Below are positions 44,600-55,951 of a stretch of 64,000 bases of DNA, in pieces. The position numbers were made by a program, and so were the translations under genes. The DNA is taken from contig JBANDB010000006.1 of the NCBI GenBank assembly GCA_037576215.1, positions 310,001 to 374,000 of the forward strand, read 5' to 3'. The stretch comes from Armillaria gallica (lineage: Eukaryota > Basidiomycota > Agaricomycetes > Agaricales > Physalacriaceae). Each line of letters starts with the position of its first letter. The first letter of the stretch is position 1. Below the pieces are notes generated by a model. It did not search any database. It saw only the letters and a program-made list of their open reading frames with translations, and had not been told where the DNA came from.

Positions 44600-45824
44600 A
44601 TGAGGAAGCCACCACCCCAGGAAACTATGGACGAAATAGTAGAGTTCCTGGGCCCTCACGACCATGCCAGTTTGGATAATCTTGCGCTCTCAAGTAAAGC
44701 GTTGCAAAACAGCGTCCTACGAGTTCGTTGGAAATGCGTAACGATCTTGGGCCTCTCTACACACCCAGATAGTATTGCCGACTTTTTCACTGCATGACCC
44801 AGCATTGCAGTACACGTTAGGACTATCCGCTTCAGAGCAGGTGCCTTGATAGCGAGTCACGTAGATGGCTTGGAGTGTCTTGCAGTCTGCTGCACTAACG
44901 CCAACAAGATAGTCCTCAGTAAAGTGAACTTTATTCATCACAAGGACCTAATCTCGTTGTTTGTTCTTGTCCTCCAAAAGTTCAGGACCATAGAGTTCTA
45001 CCAGTGCACTGTGACAACCAGCGTCTTCAATGCCCTTGCAGAAGGTCAGTTTATCATGATGATAGTCTAAAATGTTGATACTTACTCATGTTTTCTGAAC
45101 AGGAGCCAGTAGCATATGAGAACTCCGATTTCCCTTCAACAATATTGCACATGTTGGTAACGGGACATTGTCGCCAAACGCCCTTGCATTTTTCTCCAGC
45201 ATAACATCCTTGTTGTTTGCTGCAGATGGGGACAATTATGATGGTGCTGCGATGGAATACCCATGGTTGGCTAGCGTGAAGTGGCCCAGCCTGCAGGATC
45301 TTTATGTCAAAGCCCACGATGACAAGGGCATTGCATCTGCGAACGATATACTAGTTGCAAGTCCATCTGTTCAACATTTGGTGCTTCACATTTGTCGTCA
45401 GTCATCCTCATATCTTTTCAGGAATTTAATTCTGATTCTGTTCACAGTGTATGTGCATGTTGACCAGGGCATCAAAGTCGACTTCTCATGTATGAATAGC
45501 ATGAAGAATTTAGCACTGACGGTGGACTTGAGCGGCATTCAAATGATTGCAGGCAGTCTCTCGACATTGAAGGGACGAGTTCTCCGGAAAGTAACCATAA
45601 ACATCTACGCTGCCTGGAATGACGTGGACGACCAAGACCGAAGTGTCATTGGTCAATTGGACAGTGCTCTAACGCGGCTCATTGATCCCGAGAGATTCCA
45701 TGGAATGGTCATTGGTTCATACACGATAGATGACAAGTACGACGAGAGTAGGAGCCGATGGTGCATCGAGAACTGTTTCCCCATCATGAGAGGGGCATAT
45801 GGCATGAAAGTGTGCGTGCAGTAG
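44600..45824 (+). pseudogene. F-box/LRR gene A with two in-frame TGA codons
   Basis: Starts MRKPPPQETMDEIVEFLGPH, with the F-box-like run LDNLALSSKALQNSVLRVRW. Exon 1 is 44600-45044; exon 2 starts at 45103 after a well-formed intron. Reading in one frame, a TGA at 44795-44797 interrupts ...DFFTA / PSIAVHVRTIRF, and a second TGA at 45117-45119 interrupts ...GASSI / ELRFPFNNIAHV. Coding clearly continues in frame after both, through LAFFSSITSLLFAADGDNYD to the TAG at 45822-45824. The paralogue at 59135-60333 (minus strand) aligns along this length (HPDSIADFF with HPSVIASIL; ALAFFSSITSLLFAADG with ARAFFSHLLSFEFAADG). A 51-nt segment near 45397-45447 has splice-site borders and a length divisible by three. 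Most likely a pseudogene of an SCF adaptor. Confidence 0.75.
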
Positions 45825-46699
45825 ATGCAGCTAGGACTTCCGATGTGTTACAGTCTCCTAGTAATAGATCTGAACCAGGGATTCACCTCGTAAAACGACG
45901 GTGGTACATCGACTGCTGTCCCATCATTCTCCATCTCGTCATGGGTATAGCGTTACAAGTTTACAGAGTCCGACTCTGAGAAGTGATCACCTCACCACCC
46001 CCCGACATATTTATCTCGCACGTCAAACACGCTCACGAAATGCCAAGGACCGAGTCCTTTTCAGTGTCTCGCCTCTGGATCACTCCTGTCGTTGTTGCCT
46101 CCAGCTCCGACTCTTGCTCAACTGCTCACGCAGTTTCTCATACAATATACCTTTCTCGTGCAACGGGATATCCAAGTGGACCATTGAAAATTCAAAAATC
46201 CATATTCAGCTCGGTGACTGAAAGTGACTTAGCGAACACCTCGAAACCATGAATATGATTGAGAGAATCACCTCGTGAAACGACGGTGATGTCTGACCGC
46301 ATCCCTCGTAAAACGAAGAGAGCAAAGTGGTAAGGACAAGGACAAAGTACCGGGCCGCTATGCCGGGCACGTGTTAACCTTTATGGCGCTGAATCAGAAG
46401 TGTAAAGTTTGCTCTTGTTCACCATACGCAAATTCGAGTTTTACTTGAATTTCTTCATATCCTTTATCCACCCTGTATTCAGGCTCTACATTGGTCGTAT
46501 CCAAACTGACCATTCAAATCAAACCCGTCCGTTGGGGGTGCAACGTCCGTGCTTGCCTGCTTCCTATTCTCTGTCCTACAGGCGGGGACGAAGCCCATAT
46601 CACAAGTGCAGCTTCCCTTTTGTTGAAAGAGTAGTGCTGTGGGTTGATGCCTACTCTCATGGGTAGGTGCAGCTGCTAATACTGATTCTTTCAGCTACT
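45825..46699. other. Intergenic with short dispersed repeat
   Basis: Three copies of a CCTCGTAAAACGA-type motif (about 45885-45902, 46269-46286, 46303-46318). Otherwise no gene recognised. Confidence 0.45.
45885..46318 (+). repeat. Dispersed CCTCGTAAAACGA-type motif, three copies
   Basis: TCACCTCGTAAAACGACGGT at about 45883-45902, TCACCTCGTGAAACGACGGT at about 46268, and CCCTCGTAAAACGAAG at about 46303. Two inverse copies lie at 59033-59083, downstream of the paralogous minus-strand gene, so relative to the two F-box paralogues all copies are 3' and similarly oriented. Confidence 0.6.
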
Positions 46700-49600
46700 A
46701 TGTCGGCTTCAAGCCAAGTTCCGGATTTTTTGAAGGCAGAGTACATTCTTCCTGAACTGGATCGAAGGTAGGGATCCACTTTTACGTTTCCCAGCATCGA
46801 TATTGATGGTCAATGAAGGCATTCAGAAAGGAAAACTATAGACGCCTTCGACGGTCACACTTACTCCGGCACTTACTATGTGCTGAACACCAACATTTTG
46901 GAACCCATTCCCCAATGCCACGACCCACTCCCTGATCCCAATGTAGCTTGGCCGAACAAACTTATCCCGTATATGCGTCGTCGGTGAGCATCCTCCATAA
47001 TGCCATACCAAGGTTTTGTCCCCCGCCAAACGTATCTCGCAGTTCATAAGGGATATTTGTTCAAATGCCTAAACTATACCCATGATTCCATTCCTGTAGT
47101 GGAATTTGAAGGTAGATGGCAAATGGAGCCTTCCGTGCAAAAGGAGTGGAAGAAGCTCGAATATATGCTGGTTGAACTAAGGCGTATTGTCGAAGACACT
47201 CGAATACCTTACCATGCGATGGATTATTACAGATTTCCTTTGCCCTGGGAATATGGATATACACAGTCAAGGCTTTCCAAGGATGCAATGGCAGGGACAG
47301 CCATGCGTGCCCGGGACGCGTTTTTCATCCTCGGGGCGGAGATTTCTTTCCTGCTGCATTCTTTGACAGCTGCGCCACACAGTGTACGCGATTGGGAGAT
47401 CCCTGTTCTGGACATGTTCGGAGGCAAATGGTTAGACTTGATACGCGAGTCGTGGATATTGTCGCGAGGTGGAGGCGTATGGAAGGATAGTACTTGCCGC
47501 CGGGCGACATCAGCATCGGACACTCCGCGTCTAGGTGTCTACTTGGATGTCACTACTCCCCATTTTAACTTCTACATCTGGGCATACGTAGAAGCAGGTG
47601 TTCCTGTCTGGATTGACTGGGGGAAGCGACCCGAATTCTACAGTTGTAATGATCCAATTCTTACTGAGACGTTCGGTCCCGCACAAGAAGCTGATTATAC
47701 CAGACAAATTGTCAAGGCCCTTTCCCATCATCGTTGCCATGTTTTGCCGGCGCGTGAAGACATTACCAAGGAGAAACACCAATCTGGTTGGGATGGCTCG
47801 CCTGCCTGGGGCTCTCCCGTTGAAGATATATCTGAGAGCAGTGCATGGAGTGATGCGCCTCTGCCCCTTCCCGTTCTTATCGACAAGGTACAATATGAGC
47901 CGATACCGAAGGACTCCACCTCCAACGTTACCACCGGACAGAGGCTTGGGGAGACGTGGCAGCAGTTCTTTGAGCGTGTCGAAAAGACAGAACGGAAAGC
48001 GATTGCTTCGGAAACGCCTTCAGAAAAGCAGAGCCGTTTAATGCGGATTCATAATGCAACGGCAGGCCACTCTCCATCAAAAAAGACCATGGTATTTTTC
48101 TGGGACAAGACAGACGAAAAGGACTACCTAGTTCGTCAGCATATACCACGAGACCGTGTTGCAGACTACTGGGATGACTACGTGCCCTCTCAAAGGAGAT
48201 TTAGCTGGTTAAGGAATTGTTGGGACCTCAACTACGAATTTGATGCAAATCCGGCGCGCTCGGCTGAGCAGATAGCCAGAGATGAAGAGGAGCTGTTGGA
48301 CTTTTTTGGAGAGTGGTCAGATACAGCTTCGCATGACTACGATGAAGATGGGTACCCACTGGAGCCTAGGCTGAAGGATGCGCTATCCAATGTCAGGACG
48401 GGTCAGCATCTTGGAGAGTCATGGCAAGAATTCTTTGAACGCATTGACATAGCAGAAGCCAAAGCTATTCAACAGGAGACTACTTCTGAAAGGCAAACTC
48501 GCTTAAAGCGCATGCAGGAAGCGACGGAAAGCCATTTTCCGCCTGGTGCCAGCATGGTGTTTATATGGGGAGAGGTGGTAGGGAAGAACTACCCGGTTCG
48601 CCAGCACATACCTGAAGAATACATATTCGACCTGTGCCACGCATATGCACCGTCACAAAGACGGTACAGTTGGATGAACAACCAATGGGATCTGATCTCT
48701 GACCTCGACCCTTCGGCTGACTTCGACCAAGATGATGTCTGCAGTCCCGATTATGTATATGAACCTCAAAGTCAGTTCGTGACACTCAAGGAATGGAACA
48801 ACCAGTATCAGGATTTATTTGAGCTGGATCCACAATTGTTCATTCCCAAACACCTTGATGGTCTGACACTGGAAGATGTTTTGCAATCACGATTCGGTCT
48901 AAACCCTCCGTCGTCAGTGCATTTTCTGCGGAGGAATCTTGATTCCAAGGAAATCGAAAGAATACGACAGAATGTTTCATGTGGTAAAGCTACCCGCGAC
49001 TCGCACCACCCAATCTCGGACAGTGATCTAACTCGCTTGGGACTGGGACTACAGTGGTTGGCCAGGGCTACTGAGAGAAATAGTCAAGGAGAGGCATTCC
49101 CTCTTGCAGATGCCTGGTGGGATATCCTTCCTGAAGGAGAGCCAGAACTGTTGAAGCAAATGGATCCTGACCTTGAAGTTGAATGCGTACAGTTCACTTA
49201 CCTGGACTCTACCCGTTATCGTATCCGTTTTAATCGCGGTGGTCTTTCAGCATATGAACTCGTGCTGCACTGGGCAACGGACCTCTTATATTGTCTTCGT
49301 CTCTGTGAAGCCCTCAATATCGATGACTTGGTGGCGCAGTTATCAACTATAGGATGCTCATTTTCAATGGTGGTTCAGAAACCCACTTTTTCCGTCATTC
49401 CTCTACGGCCTCGGCTTTCTGAGGTTGTTCCGCATCGTCGGCGTGGATTTGTCCCCGATATTTCTGATTACAAAAAATACGTTCAGAGAAGGGCCATGTT
49501 GCTCTCAAGGCCAGCGGTGGCGCGCGCCGCTATACTACATGGTGGATTGCCATGGCGGATTGCTATGGAGCATGTCAACCCTGACAATGTATTATTTGCA

Positions 49601-50008
49601 TCTCTGGAAGAAGTCACAAAGACGGGGGTGCATCATTGAGTGATTTCGTCTGGTCAGGATCTGGATATGTGGGAGGACGCGCTGACCGAACATCAAATTG
49701 ACATTCTGTGTGGTGTATACCATGTTGAGACGTGGTACATGGGATCAGAGGATACAAAACAAGATTTGTCTTGGTTTCCAAAGCCGAGTAGCTGGCGCAG
49801 TAGTGGTTTGGATGTCGGTTTTTGGAGTCCAGATTGTGAGTCTTGGTACAAATTACGGACGGAGATGTATCTATCAGGTGACACTAAGGCAACATGCCTA
49901 AATCAAGGTGAATGGAGGCGGAGTATACGATTGTGGAAAGCTGCACAGAAAGTTGCACAAGGACTCGAGGAGATATCCACGAAATTTGCCCATCTATATA
50001 TTATATGA
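46700..50008 (+). pseudogene. Large orphan agaric protein with internal duplication and two in-frame TGAs
   Basis: Exon 1 is 46700-46767 (MSASSQVPDFLKAEYILPEL); exon 2 starts at 46831 (KTIDAFDGHTYSGTYYVLN). One frame then runs to the TGA at 50006-50008, about 1,060 codons, broken by TGA at 46985-46987 (after IPYMRRR) and at 49637-49639 (after KTGVHH). Coding continues in frame after each: ASSIMPYQGFVPRQTYLAVH and VISSGQDLDMWEDALTEHQI. The uninterrupted middle is 879 codons from 47000. About 100 residues are duplicated: TGQRLGETWQQFFERV...KKTMVFFWDK...SQRRFSWLRNCWDLNYEFD and TGQHLGESWQEFFERI...GASMVFIWGE...SQRRYSWMNNQWDLISDLD. As I recall, this pattern recurs in uncharacterised multicopy agaric proteins near repeats. 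No enzyme motif is visible; function unknown. Confidence 0.7.
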
Positions 50009-50374
50009 CATTAAAATATTTTGTAGTTTGTACCAGGGCAATAGATACATCTATGTAGAGTAGGGCCAATTTGTAACGGCTGTAAAAATGTATCAATAAT
50101 CAAAGATTAGATCCTTAGATGATAATGCTGGTGCCGCACAGACCAAGTCACATGAGCAGTTGTTGTTAATTGCCCGGTGCCGGGCCGGCTTCGACGTTCC
50201 TTGCCACTGCCACCTGCTTTTGCACCTAGTGCGATCTTCAGTTTTACAGAAGATCTCCGCTCTGTGCATTTGCTTCAATTCAGGCCAGGGCTCGCAACCT
50301 TGAGTTTTACTTAAGGTCTCCATTGTCGGCGCTACGTGCCATATATTCATAATGAGGAAGACCTCGGTTCTACC
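50009..50374. other. Intergenic, no gene recognised
   Basis: Convergent 3' flanks of the orphan gene and the truncated F-box gene. Confidence 0.4.
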
Positions 50375-51544
50375 TTAATCCCTTGGAACTACTGTAGACA
50401 CAAACCGTCGCCGACCAAGTCCTCTCATGCATGGCATGAAGCTACGAGCCCACCTCATAAATTCCATATCACCCTTTCCATCAGCAATAAAGGTCTTTAT
50501 GTCCTCGTAGGTAAAATGAAGAGTCAAAAGCTTTAAATCCCCGCTCATAGCAATCCCATATATGACGCGATCTAGGTCGCCAAAGTAGCGCTTGGCCTCT
50601 CCGTCGTTCTCGCTATAACGGAGCCGGATGATGTGCAGGTGTATGTATATCATCCGTACCTCCTTCGATTTAGTGGAAGTCAATGTGTCCAACAAGCTTT
50701 GGAAGTGGAAGTCCGTGCACGTCCACTCCATTACTCGTAACTTTTTACAGGCAGACAAGTCTACTGCTTGCCGCCATACAGGCATGAAACCTAAGGTGAT
50801 TGTGAGGCTATGTTGAGTTGAATAAGGCTAATATTTCACTTTACCAGCTGTGGAGAACATGACCCTCTGAAGAGTTGATGCGCTCGCGTCTAGGACCTCT
50901 TGAAATGCGATGAGATCATGGCGAGTCATGACTTGACCGGCCAACCGATCCACCTCATGTTCTCCCGAAAACCACCTGCCCACCTCCAGTGCTGCCGCAT
51001 TTTCCAATCCGCTAAAGTCCAAGGAAACGCCAGACAGCAGGGGGAAGTTCAATATGTTGGTCTTCCAGTGCTTCGGGCTGGGTTCAACGAATGTCTGGCC
51101 ACTGATTTGGATGGTCCGAATGCTATCCATTCCATTTACCATTCCCTCCACCTCGTCGAAGAAGAGAGCACAGCATGTGAATATGATGTGGTGAACGTGC
51201 GGAAGTCCTCTGAACTGTTTGATGCCAAGGGCGTCTACATGCACCATCTGGACTGTCTCAACATTTGTGAGCAGTCCAAGGAGGCTCGTCATCACATTGA
51301 CGTCTATGTCATTCCCACACCAGGTCACCTTCCAGGGAAAGATAAGTAGGTGTTGCTGGTCTGGGTTTGAAAAGAACTCTATGGCCTTGTAGACGTCGTG
51401 GACGGCCAGTCCACTGGTGGAATCGATGACACCGCCTAATTCGAGAATAGGAGAAGATGGTTCACGGTGGACGTAGAGGTTACGAAAGACTCGTTGACGA
51501 GTGCCAACAGTAAATTTGCTATTGGCGAGGAACATAAATAGCAT
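50375..51544 (-). pseudogene. F-box/LRR-type gene truncated by a palindromic element
   Basis: Two exons: 51544 down to about 50870, and down to the TAA at 50375, joined as ...LQRVMFSTAG / FMPVWRQAVDLS across an intron with CTTAG acceptor. The product is LRR-like (IDVNVMTSLLGLLTNVETVQ, LPLLSGVSLDFSGLENAAA..., KKLRVMEWTCTDFHF), as in agaric F-box proteins. The F-box and N-terminal repeats are missing. The frame runs upstream into the left arm of the inverted repeat that begins at 51531, so the first residues (MLFMF) come from the repeat. No N-terminal remainder was found beyond the right arm. The gene was probably cut by insertion or rearrangement of the palindrome. Confidence 0.6.
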
Positions 51545-53486
51545 AAAAGCGAACCCTCTGGTGAGGTATGGGGGCCCTGGGGAGGGGGTAAAAAGGGTAA
51601 AATAGTGAAAAATAGTGGAAAATCACCGAAGATTCGCGTTTTAGGGGTAATACGTGCATCGGATCGCTTTGAAAACTTGACCAATAAATTCCCTGACCTT
51701 GAAAACCCCTAAACGGCCCCTCTACAGTACATGTGGCGCATTTTATGGCTAGGCATAATCGGGAAAATTGGCTTTTTACGGTACTGCGTACATTGGATCG
51801 CTCCGGGGATGTTACCAATCGATTTCTACACTATGAAAACCTTAGAATACATCTTCATATGCTATATATGACCACCGGAATGCGATGAAAAATAGGGGAT
51901 TCGGGGGGAAACATGGTTTATTTTGTTTTCTAGGCATCGCATCGGTCTGGGGACATCACCAATCGATTCCTCGACATTGAAAACCCCAAACGACTCTTGG
52001 TTACATTTATGGAGTCTCAGGAACGATGGAAATAATGATGTAACAGTTTAGGAGGAGCACATATGGAAACTCGCATTTCTGAGCTTCGGAAAACTTCGGA
52101 GTTGTTGCTAATGGATTTCCTGACCTTGAAAACCCCCAGAACACCACAGGAACACATTTAAAACCTTTGAAATCCGTGGTAAAAAAAGTGATAGTGAAAA
52201 TATGCGAAATACCATATATCTCGCCTTTTTGAGTGTTGGGGATGGTACTTCTGGTATAGAATACACGATATATATTGTATAATAGTGTGTACAAAAGCTT
52301 AGGATGATCCTAAATGTATTGGAAGAGATATAAGGAGATCTTTCTGAAAAAAAGGAGGAGCACCTCCCAGATTTCGAGTTTCTGGTCATCCCATGGCCTG
52401 GAGACTATCAGATTCGGATTCCTGGACCCAAAAAACATAAGACTCATCTATCATCCCTGGGGGTCATTTTTACTAGTGCATAATCCATGCACACAGCATA
52501 TCTTTGTGCATAACTGAGTGCACACTTATTACTTCGGAGTTTTGACACATAAACCCCAGGGATGATTGGTGTTCCTACCATTTTTTGGGTCTAGGAATCC
52601 GAATCTGATAGTCTCCAGGCCATGGGATGACCAGAAACTCGAAATCTGGGAGGTGCTCCTCCTTTTTTTCAGAAAGATCTCCTTATATCTCTTCCAATAC
52701 ATTTAGGATCATCCTAAGCTTTTGTACACACTATTATACAATATATATCGTGTATTCTATACCAGAAGTACCATCCCCAACACTCAAAAAGGCGAGATAT
52801 ATGGTATTTCGCATATTTTCACTATCACTTTTTTTACCACGGATTTCAAAGGTTTTAAATGTGTTCCTGTGGTGTTCTGGGGGTTTTCAAGGTCAGGAAA
52901 TCCATTAGCAACAACTCCGAAGTTTTCCGAAGCTCAGAAATGCGAGTTTCCATATGTGCTCCTCCTAAACTGTTACATCATTATTTCCATCGTTCCTGAG
53001 ACTCCATAAATGTAACCAAGAGTCGTTTGGGGGTTTTCAATGTCGAGGAATCGATTGGTGATGTCCCCAGACCGATGCGATGCCTAGAAAACAAAATAAA
53101 CCATGTTTCCCCCCGAATCCCCTATTTTTCATCGCATTCCGGTGGTCATATATAGCATATGAAGATGTATTCTAAGGTTTTCATAGTGTAGAAATCGATT
53201 GGTAACATCCCCGGAGCGATCCAATGTACGCAGTACCGTAAAAAGCCAATTTTCCCGATTATGCCTAGCCATAAAATGCGCCACATGTACTGTAGAGGGG
53301 CCGTTTAGGGGTTTTCAAGGTCAGGGAATTTATTGGTCAAGTTTTCAAAGCGATCCGATGCACGTATTACCCCTAAAACGCGAATCTTCGGTGATTTTCC
53401 ACTATTTTTCACTATTTTACCCTTTTTACCCCCTCCCCAGGGCCCCCATACCTCACCAGAGGGTTCGCTTTTATGCTATTTATGTT
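51531..53486. repeat. 2-kb near-perfect inverted repeat (palindromic element)
   Basis: The arms 51531 to about 52430 and about 52585 to 53486 are reverse complements of each other with very few differences (one is CCTGGACCC versus CCTAGACCC near the inner ends), centred at about 52508. Matching open frames appear in mirror positions on the two strands (for example 52007-52294 minus and 52722-53009 plus), which are products of the symmetry and not genes. Outer ends are AACATAAATAGCATAAAAGC and its complement. The ~150-bp centre contains GTGCATAA/TTATGCAC-like steps. No transposase, no clear target-site duplication and no telomere-like sequence were seen. It interrupts the F-box gene on its left. 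It may be a non-autonomous element or an inverted duplication. Confidence 0.9.
52879..53486 (+). repeat. About 140-bp degenerate tandem units within each palindrome arm
   Basis: In the right arm a GGGGTTTTCAA...GGAATCGATTGGT-like core recurs at about 52879, 53029, 53174 and 53307, roughly 130-150 bp apart, followed each time by related text (CCGATGCGATGC or similar). The left arm contains the mirror copies. The palindrome is thus an inverted array of four diverged tandem units per side. Confidence 0.65.
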
Positions 53487-53756
53487 TATGCATATACAAG
53501 TACCATCCCCTGACCCACCCAGTAGCCTGAGGAAGCCAAAAATGAGCAAAAATGCGAATTTTGTCTAAAAATGGCCTGATATTGATGCCATCAATGCCAT
53601 GGCACAGCCAATTCTAGGTGCAATTGATGGGCCAATTTGACCAGCCCAATAAGGAAAAAAAAGCGCACCAAAGCGCACCAAAGGGAGGGCCCAATTGGGA
53701 TATTATAAATCTAAGAGAGGGAGGCCATATAAGGAGATGATTATATAAATATATAA
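53487..53756. other. Flank of the palindrome, no gene
   Basis: A/G-rich sequence with short repeats (AAAGCGCACC twice at about 53661-53682; GATGCCATCAATGCCATGG). It may belong to the same mobile element or to the tRNA-like element that follows. Confidence 0.35.
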
Positions 53757-53860
53757 TGCCAGTATGGTATAGTGGTTAGCATGCACACTTTGGCCATGTC
53801 ATGTGATATTATTGTAAATCTTTTTAAGGTTCTGGGTTCAATTTCCAGAGTTGCCGGATT
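53757..53860 (+). repeat. tRNA-like (SINE-like) head
   Basis: GCCAGTATGGTATAGTGGTTAGCATGC has a good RNA polymerase III A box and resembles the 5' half of eukaryotic tRNA-His/Asp/Glu. After an extended middle portion, GGTTCTGGGTTCAATTTCCAGAG supplies a T-arm with a B box (TCTGG/CCAGA stem). The 5' and 3' ends do not pair as an acceptor stem, and the anticodon arm is abnormal with an insertion. It is therefore not a functional tRNA but fits a tRNA-derived SINE head or a decayed intron-containing tRNA gene. Confidence 0.5.
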
Positions 53861-54385
53861 TTCTGATAATCACATGATTTAGTCCGGGTTTCTGTGCTGA
53901 CTAATAGACCATGCAGTACTGCGAAAATACCCTATATAGGCTGGTGTGTCAATTGACAGTCCTGATACATTAATTACCACTGTCAACTGACACATTTCAA
54001 GCAGAAATCTAGCAGCCCAGGCTGGGCGAGGGCACAACTTTGAGCCGTCTCTATGCTGTCCGCGGCTGCGAGTGTCACGAACTCGTCGATGAGCTCTTGC
54101 GGATAGGGCTGGAAGGGCATTCCTGCGCAGAGGGTATCATAACGGGCATATTCTTTGTCTTATATATGTATTCTGATGGTAATGTCGGAAATATGTTACC
54201 TTACCTGGTCAACATACAAGCACGTAGAATACATGAAACATGTTATTGTGGCGAAGGTCCCACGTCTCTTTTGATGGCCGTTTGAAGATGTGTACAGGGA
54301 CGTTGAAACATACCCCCTTGTCCCAACACACACATACACATGTACTTCTTAACCAGGCTTGCGTACTGCTTCATTTGTTACCAAA
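53861..54385. other. Intergenic, no gene recognised
   Basis: Contains a short CACACACATACACATG repeat at about 54327. Possibly the lost 5' part of the following F-box-type gene. Confidence 0.35.
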
Positions 54386-55646
54386 ATGCTCCTCCGCTTT
54401 CCTCTCGCATTGCGCGACCAGTTCTTATGGTATGCAGCTGCTGTTCGCGTCGATGCGGCAGACTGTACACTTGTTCGCACGGAGGGACTCAATTCTCTCG
54501 CTATTCATAGCCCAGTTCTCATTGTAGATGAACGCTCTGCTCCGCCCATGTCTAGCCTTTACAAGTGCGAAGGCTTCATCATTGAAGATTTATCCACTAT
54601 TCCGGATATCCTTCCCTACGTCTCAACCGTTGTCTTCCAAGCCAATTCCGCCAGCCCTTTCAACATAGCTGACACTATCAAGGTTCTCTCACTTCTACCC
54701 AGTGTGGATCACCTGGATTTTCGTAATATCGAATTTGATATGTGCAGTGATCGTGAACTCGAGGAGCTGTCGAAAGCTTGTCAAAATGTAAACACAATCA
54801 CAATGCTTTCCTGCACAATCTCCACCGACAGTTTAAACGCTTTGTTACTGCGTAAGTGTGGTTGATTATACTGCTGGGAACTCCAATAACAATGTCCTAG
54901 ATGTGTCTCACATTTGGAATCTGGAGTTTGGGCGCGACATGGTTTATGATCTAAGCGGCCTTTCATTAAAAGAGCACGTTGCCATGGCTCTCAGTGCAAT
55001 CCGTGCAATCGACATGGTCGTTCGCTGTGGCCATGATTGGTACCAATACATGTGGTTAAACTATGTCACGTTCCAATCACTCAAGGTCATCAGGTTTGCT
55101 ATGCAGGACGATGAAGCAAGACATGCCCTAGAATTACTTGTTGCTTCATCAGTCGCTGTGGAACAGCTTGAAATTTGCTTTTACCGTAAGTCTTCTTGAA
55201 TTTGTTTCACTGCTTCTATGTTGCTTACCATGCGCCGCTTAGCTTTTCTTTGGCCCGCACGAAGCTCAATGAAACCCAAAAACCCGTCATTGAAGGGCTT
55301 AACTAGCCTTCGCACATTGATCATCATTGTCGATACACATGGCTGGGAGTTGCTCTACCATACGTTGACAACTCTGAATTTGGCATCACTCGAGAGAATT
55401 TCACTCCGATTTCTCTATTTTCCGAAGTTTTTCACAGCCAAACATTGTCTTACCTTACAACGCATAGACATGGACATGGCGTTATGGAATTGTGGTCGCA
55501 CTAAAAAATTGACCTCTCTTCGCCTTAGTTGCACATTGGGTGGATATTACAGTCGATGTGATGCAGGCCTATTCGAGAAGTTGATCCAGGAGGGATTACC
55601 AAAAACAAGGGATTTCTTAGGGGAAATAATTTGCTGTGATTACTAG
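54386..55646 (+). CDS. LRR-type protein of the agaric F-box family (B), F-box not visible
   Basis: Three exons (54386-54851, 54901-55185, 55243-55646) with good borders give about 384 residues without a frame break. It starts MLLRFPLALRDQFLWYAAAV and contains repeated Leu-rich strand/helix units: IADTIKVLSLLPSVDHLDFR, TITMLSCTISTDSLNALLL, LTSLRTLIIIVDTHGWELL, NLASLERISLRFLYF, KKLTSLRLSCTLGG. The family normally begins with an F-box, but here the N-terminus is short, and an upstream acceptor-like TTAACCAG at 54348-54355 hints that a 5' exon has been lost or not found. It may function as a diverged SCF adaptor or be non-functional. Confidence 0.5.
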
Positions 55647-55951
55647 TGCCAGGATAATTGCGTTGAGCTTAGAGTTGCCAAATCGCCTCAGTACAGATCA
55701 ATCCTGTTGAACCTTGTTCCAAACTTTCGGTTATATGGAAAGAAAAATAAAAAATAAAAACCTACTATGTGCCTTCATATGAGTTTCACCTTTCGTTGTC
55801 GGCGTTACCTTACCTTTCGTCAACGGGGATCTTGTCCCCGCATCCTCCGCAGCTTGCCACAAAATGAAGGCTAGATTTCACCGCTAGTGGGACAGCCCAA
55901 ACCCGTACGCCATATAAGAACTGTTCTCATTTTTAAGTTTATCTGGCAGCC
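55647..55951. other. Short intergenic region
   Basis: Contains an A-rich run (55740-55760), probably a polyadenylation region of the preceding gene, and the promoter of the next. No gene. Confidence 0.4.

Noticed and set aside
44768..49651. Very short introns removing the in-frame TGA codons (39 nt at about 44771, 45 nt at about 49607, 36 nt at about 56346)
   Set aside because: Each has GT-AG borders and a length divisible by three, but the donors (GTATTG, GTCACA, GTCTGA) are poor, the lengths are below the usual range, and the removed parts are kept in the paralogue for gene A. Kept only as an alternative explanation.
51519..53513. Mirror-image open frames of 80-104 codons in the palindrome
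   Set aside because: They occur in identical pairs on opposite strands because of the symmetry, have no start context or motifs, and lie in AT-rich repeat DNA.
53757..53860. Functional tRNA gene at this position
   Set aside because: Acceptor ends do not pair and the anticodon arm is abnormal; called SINE-like instead.
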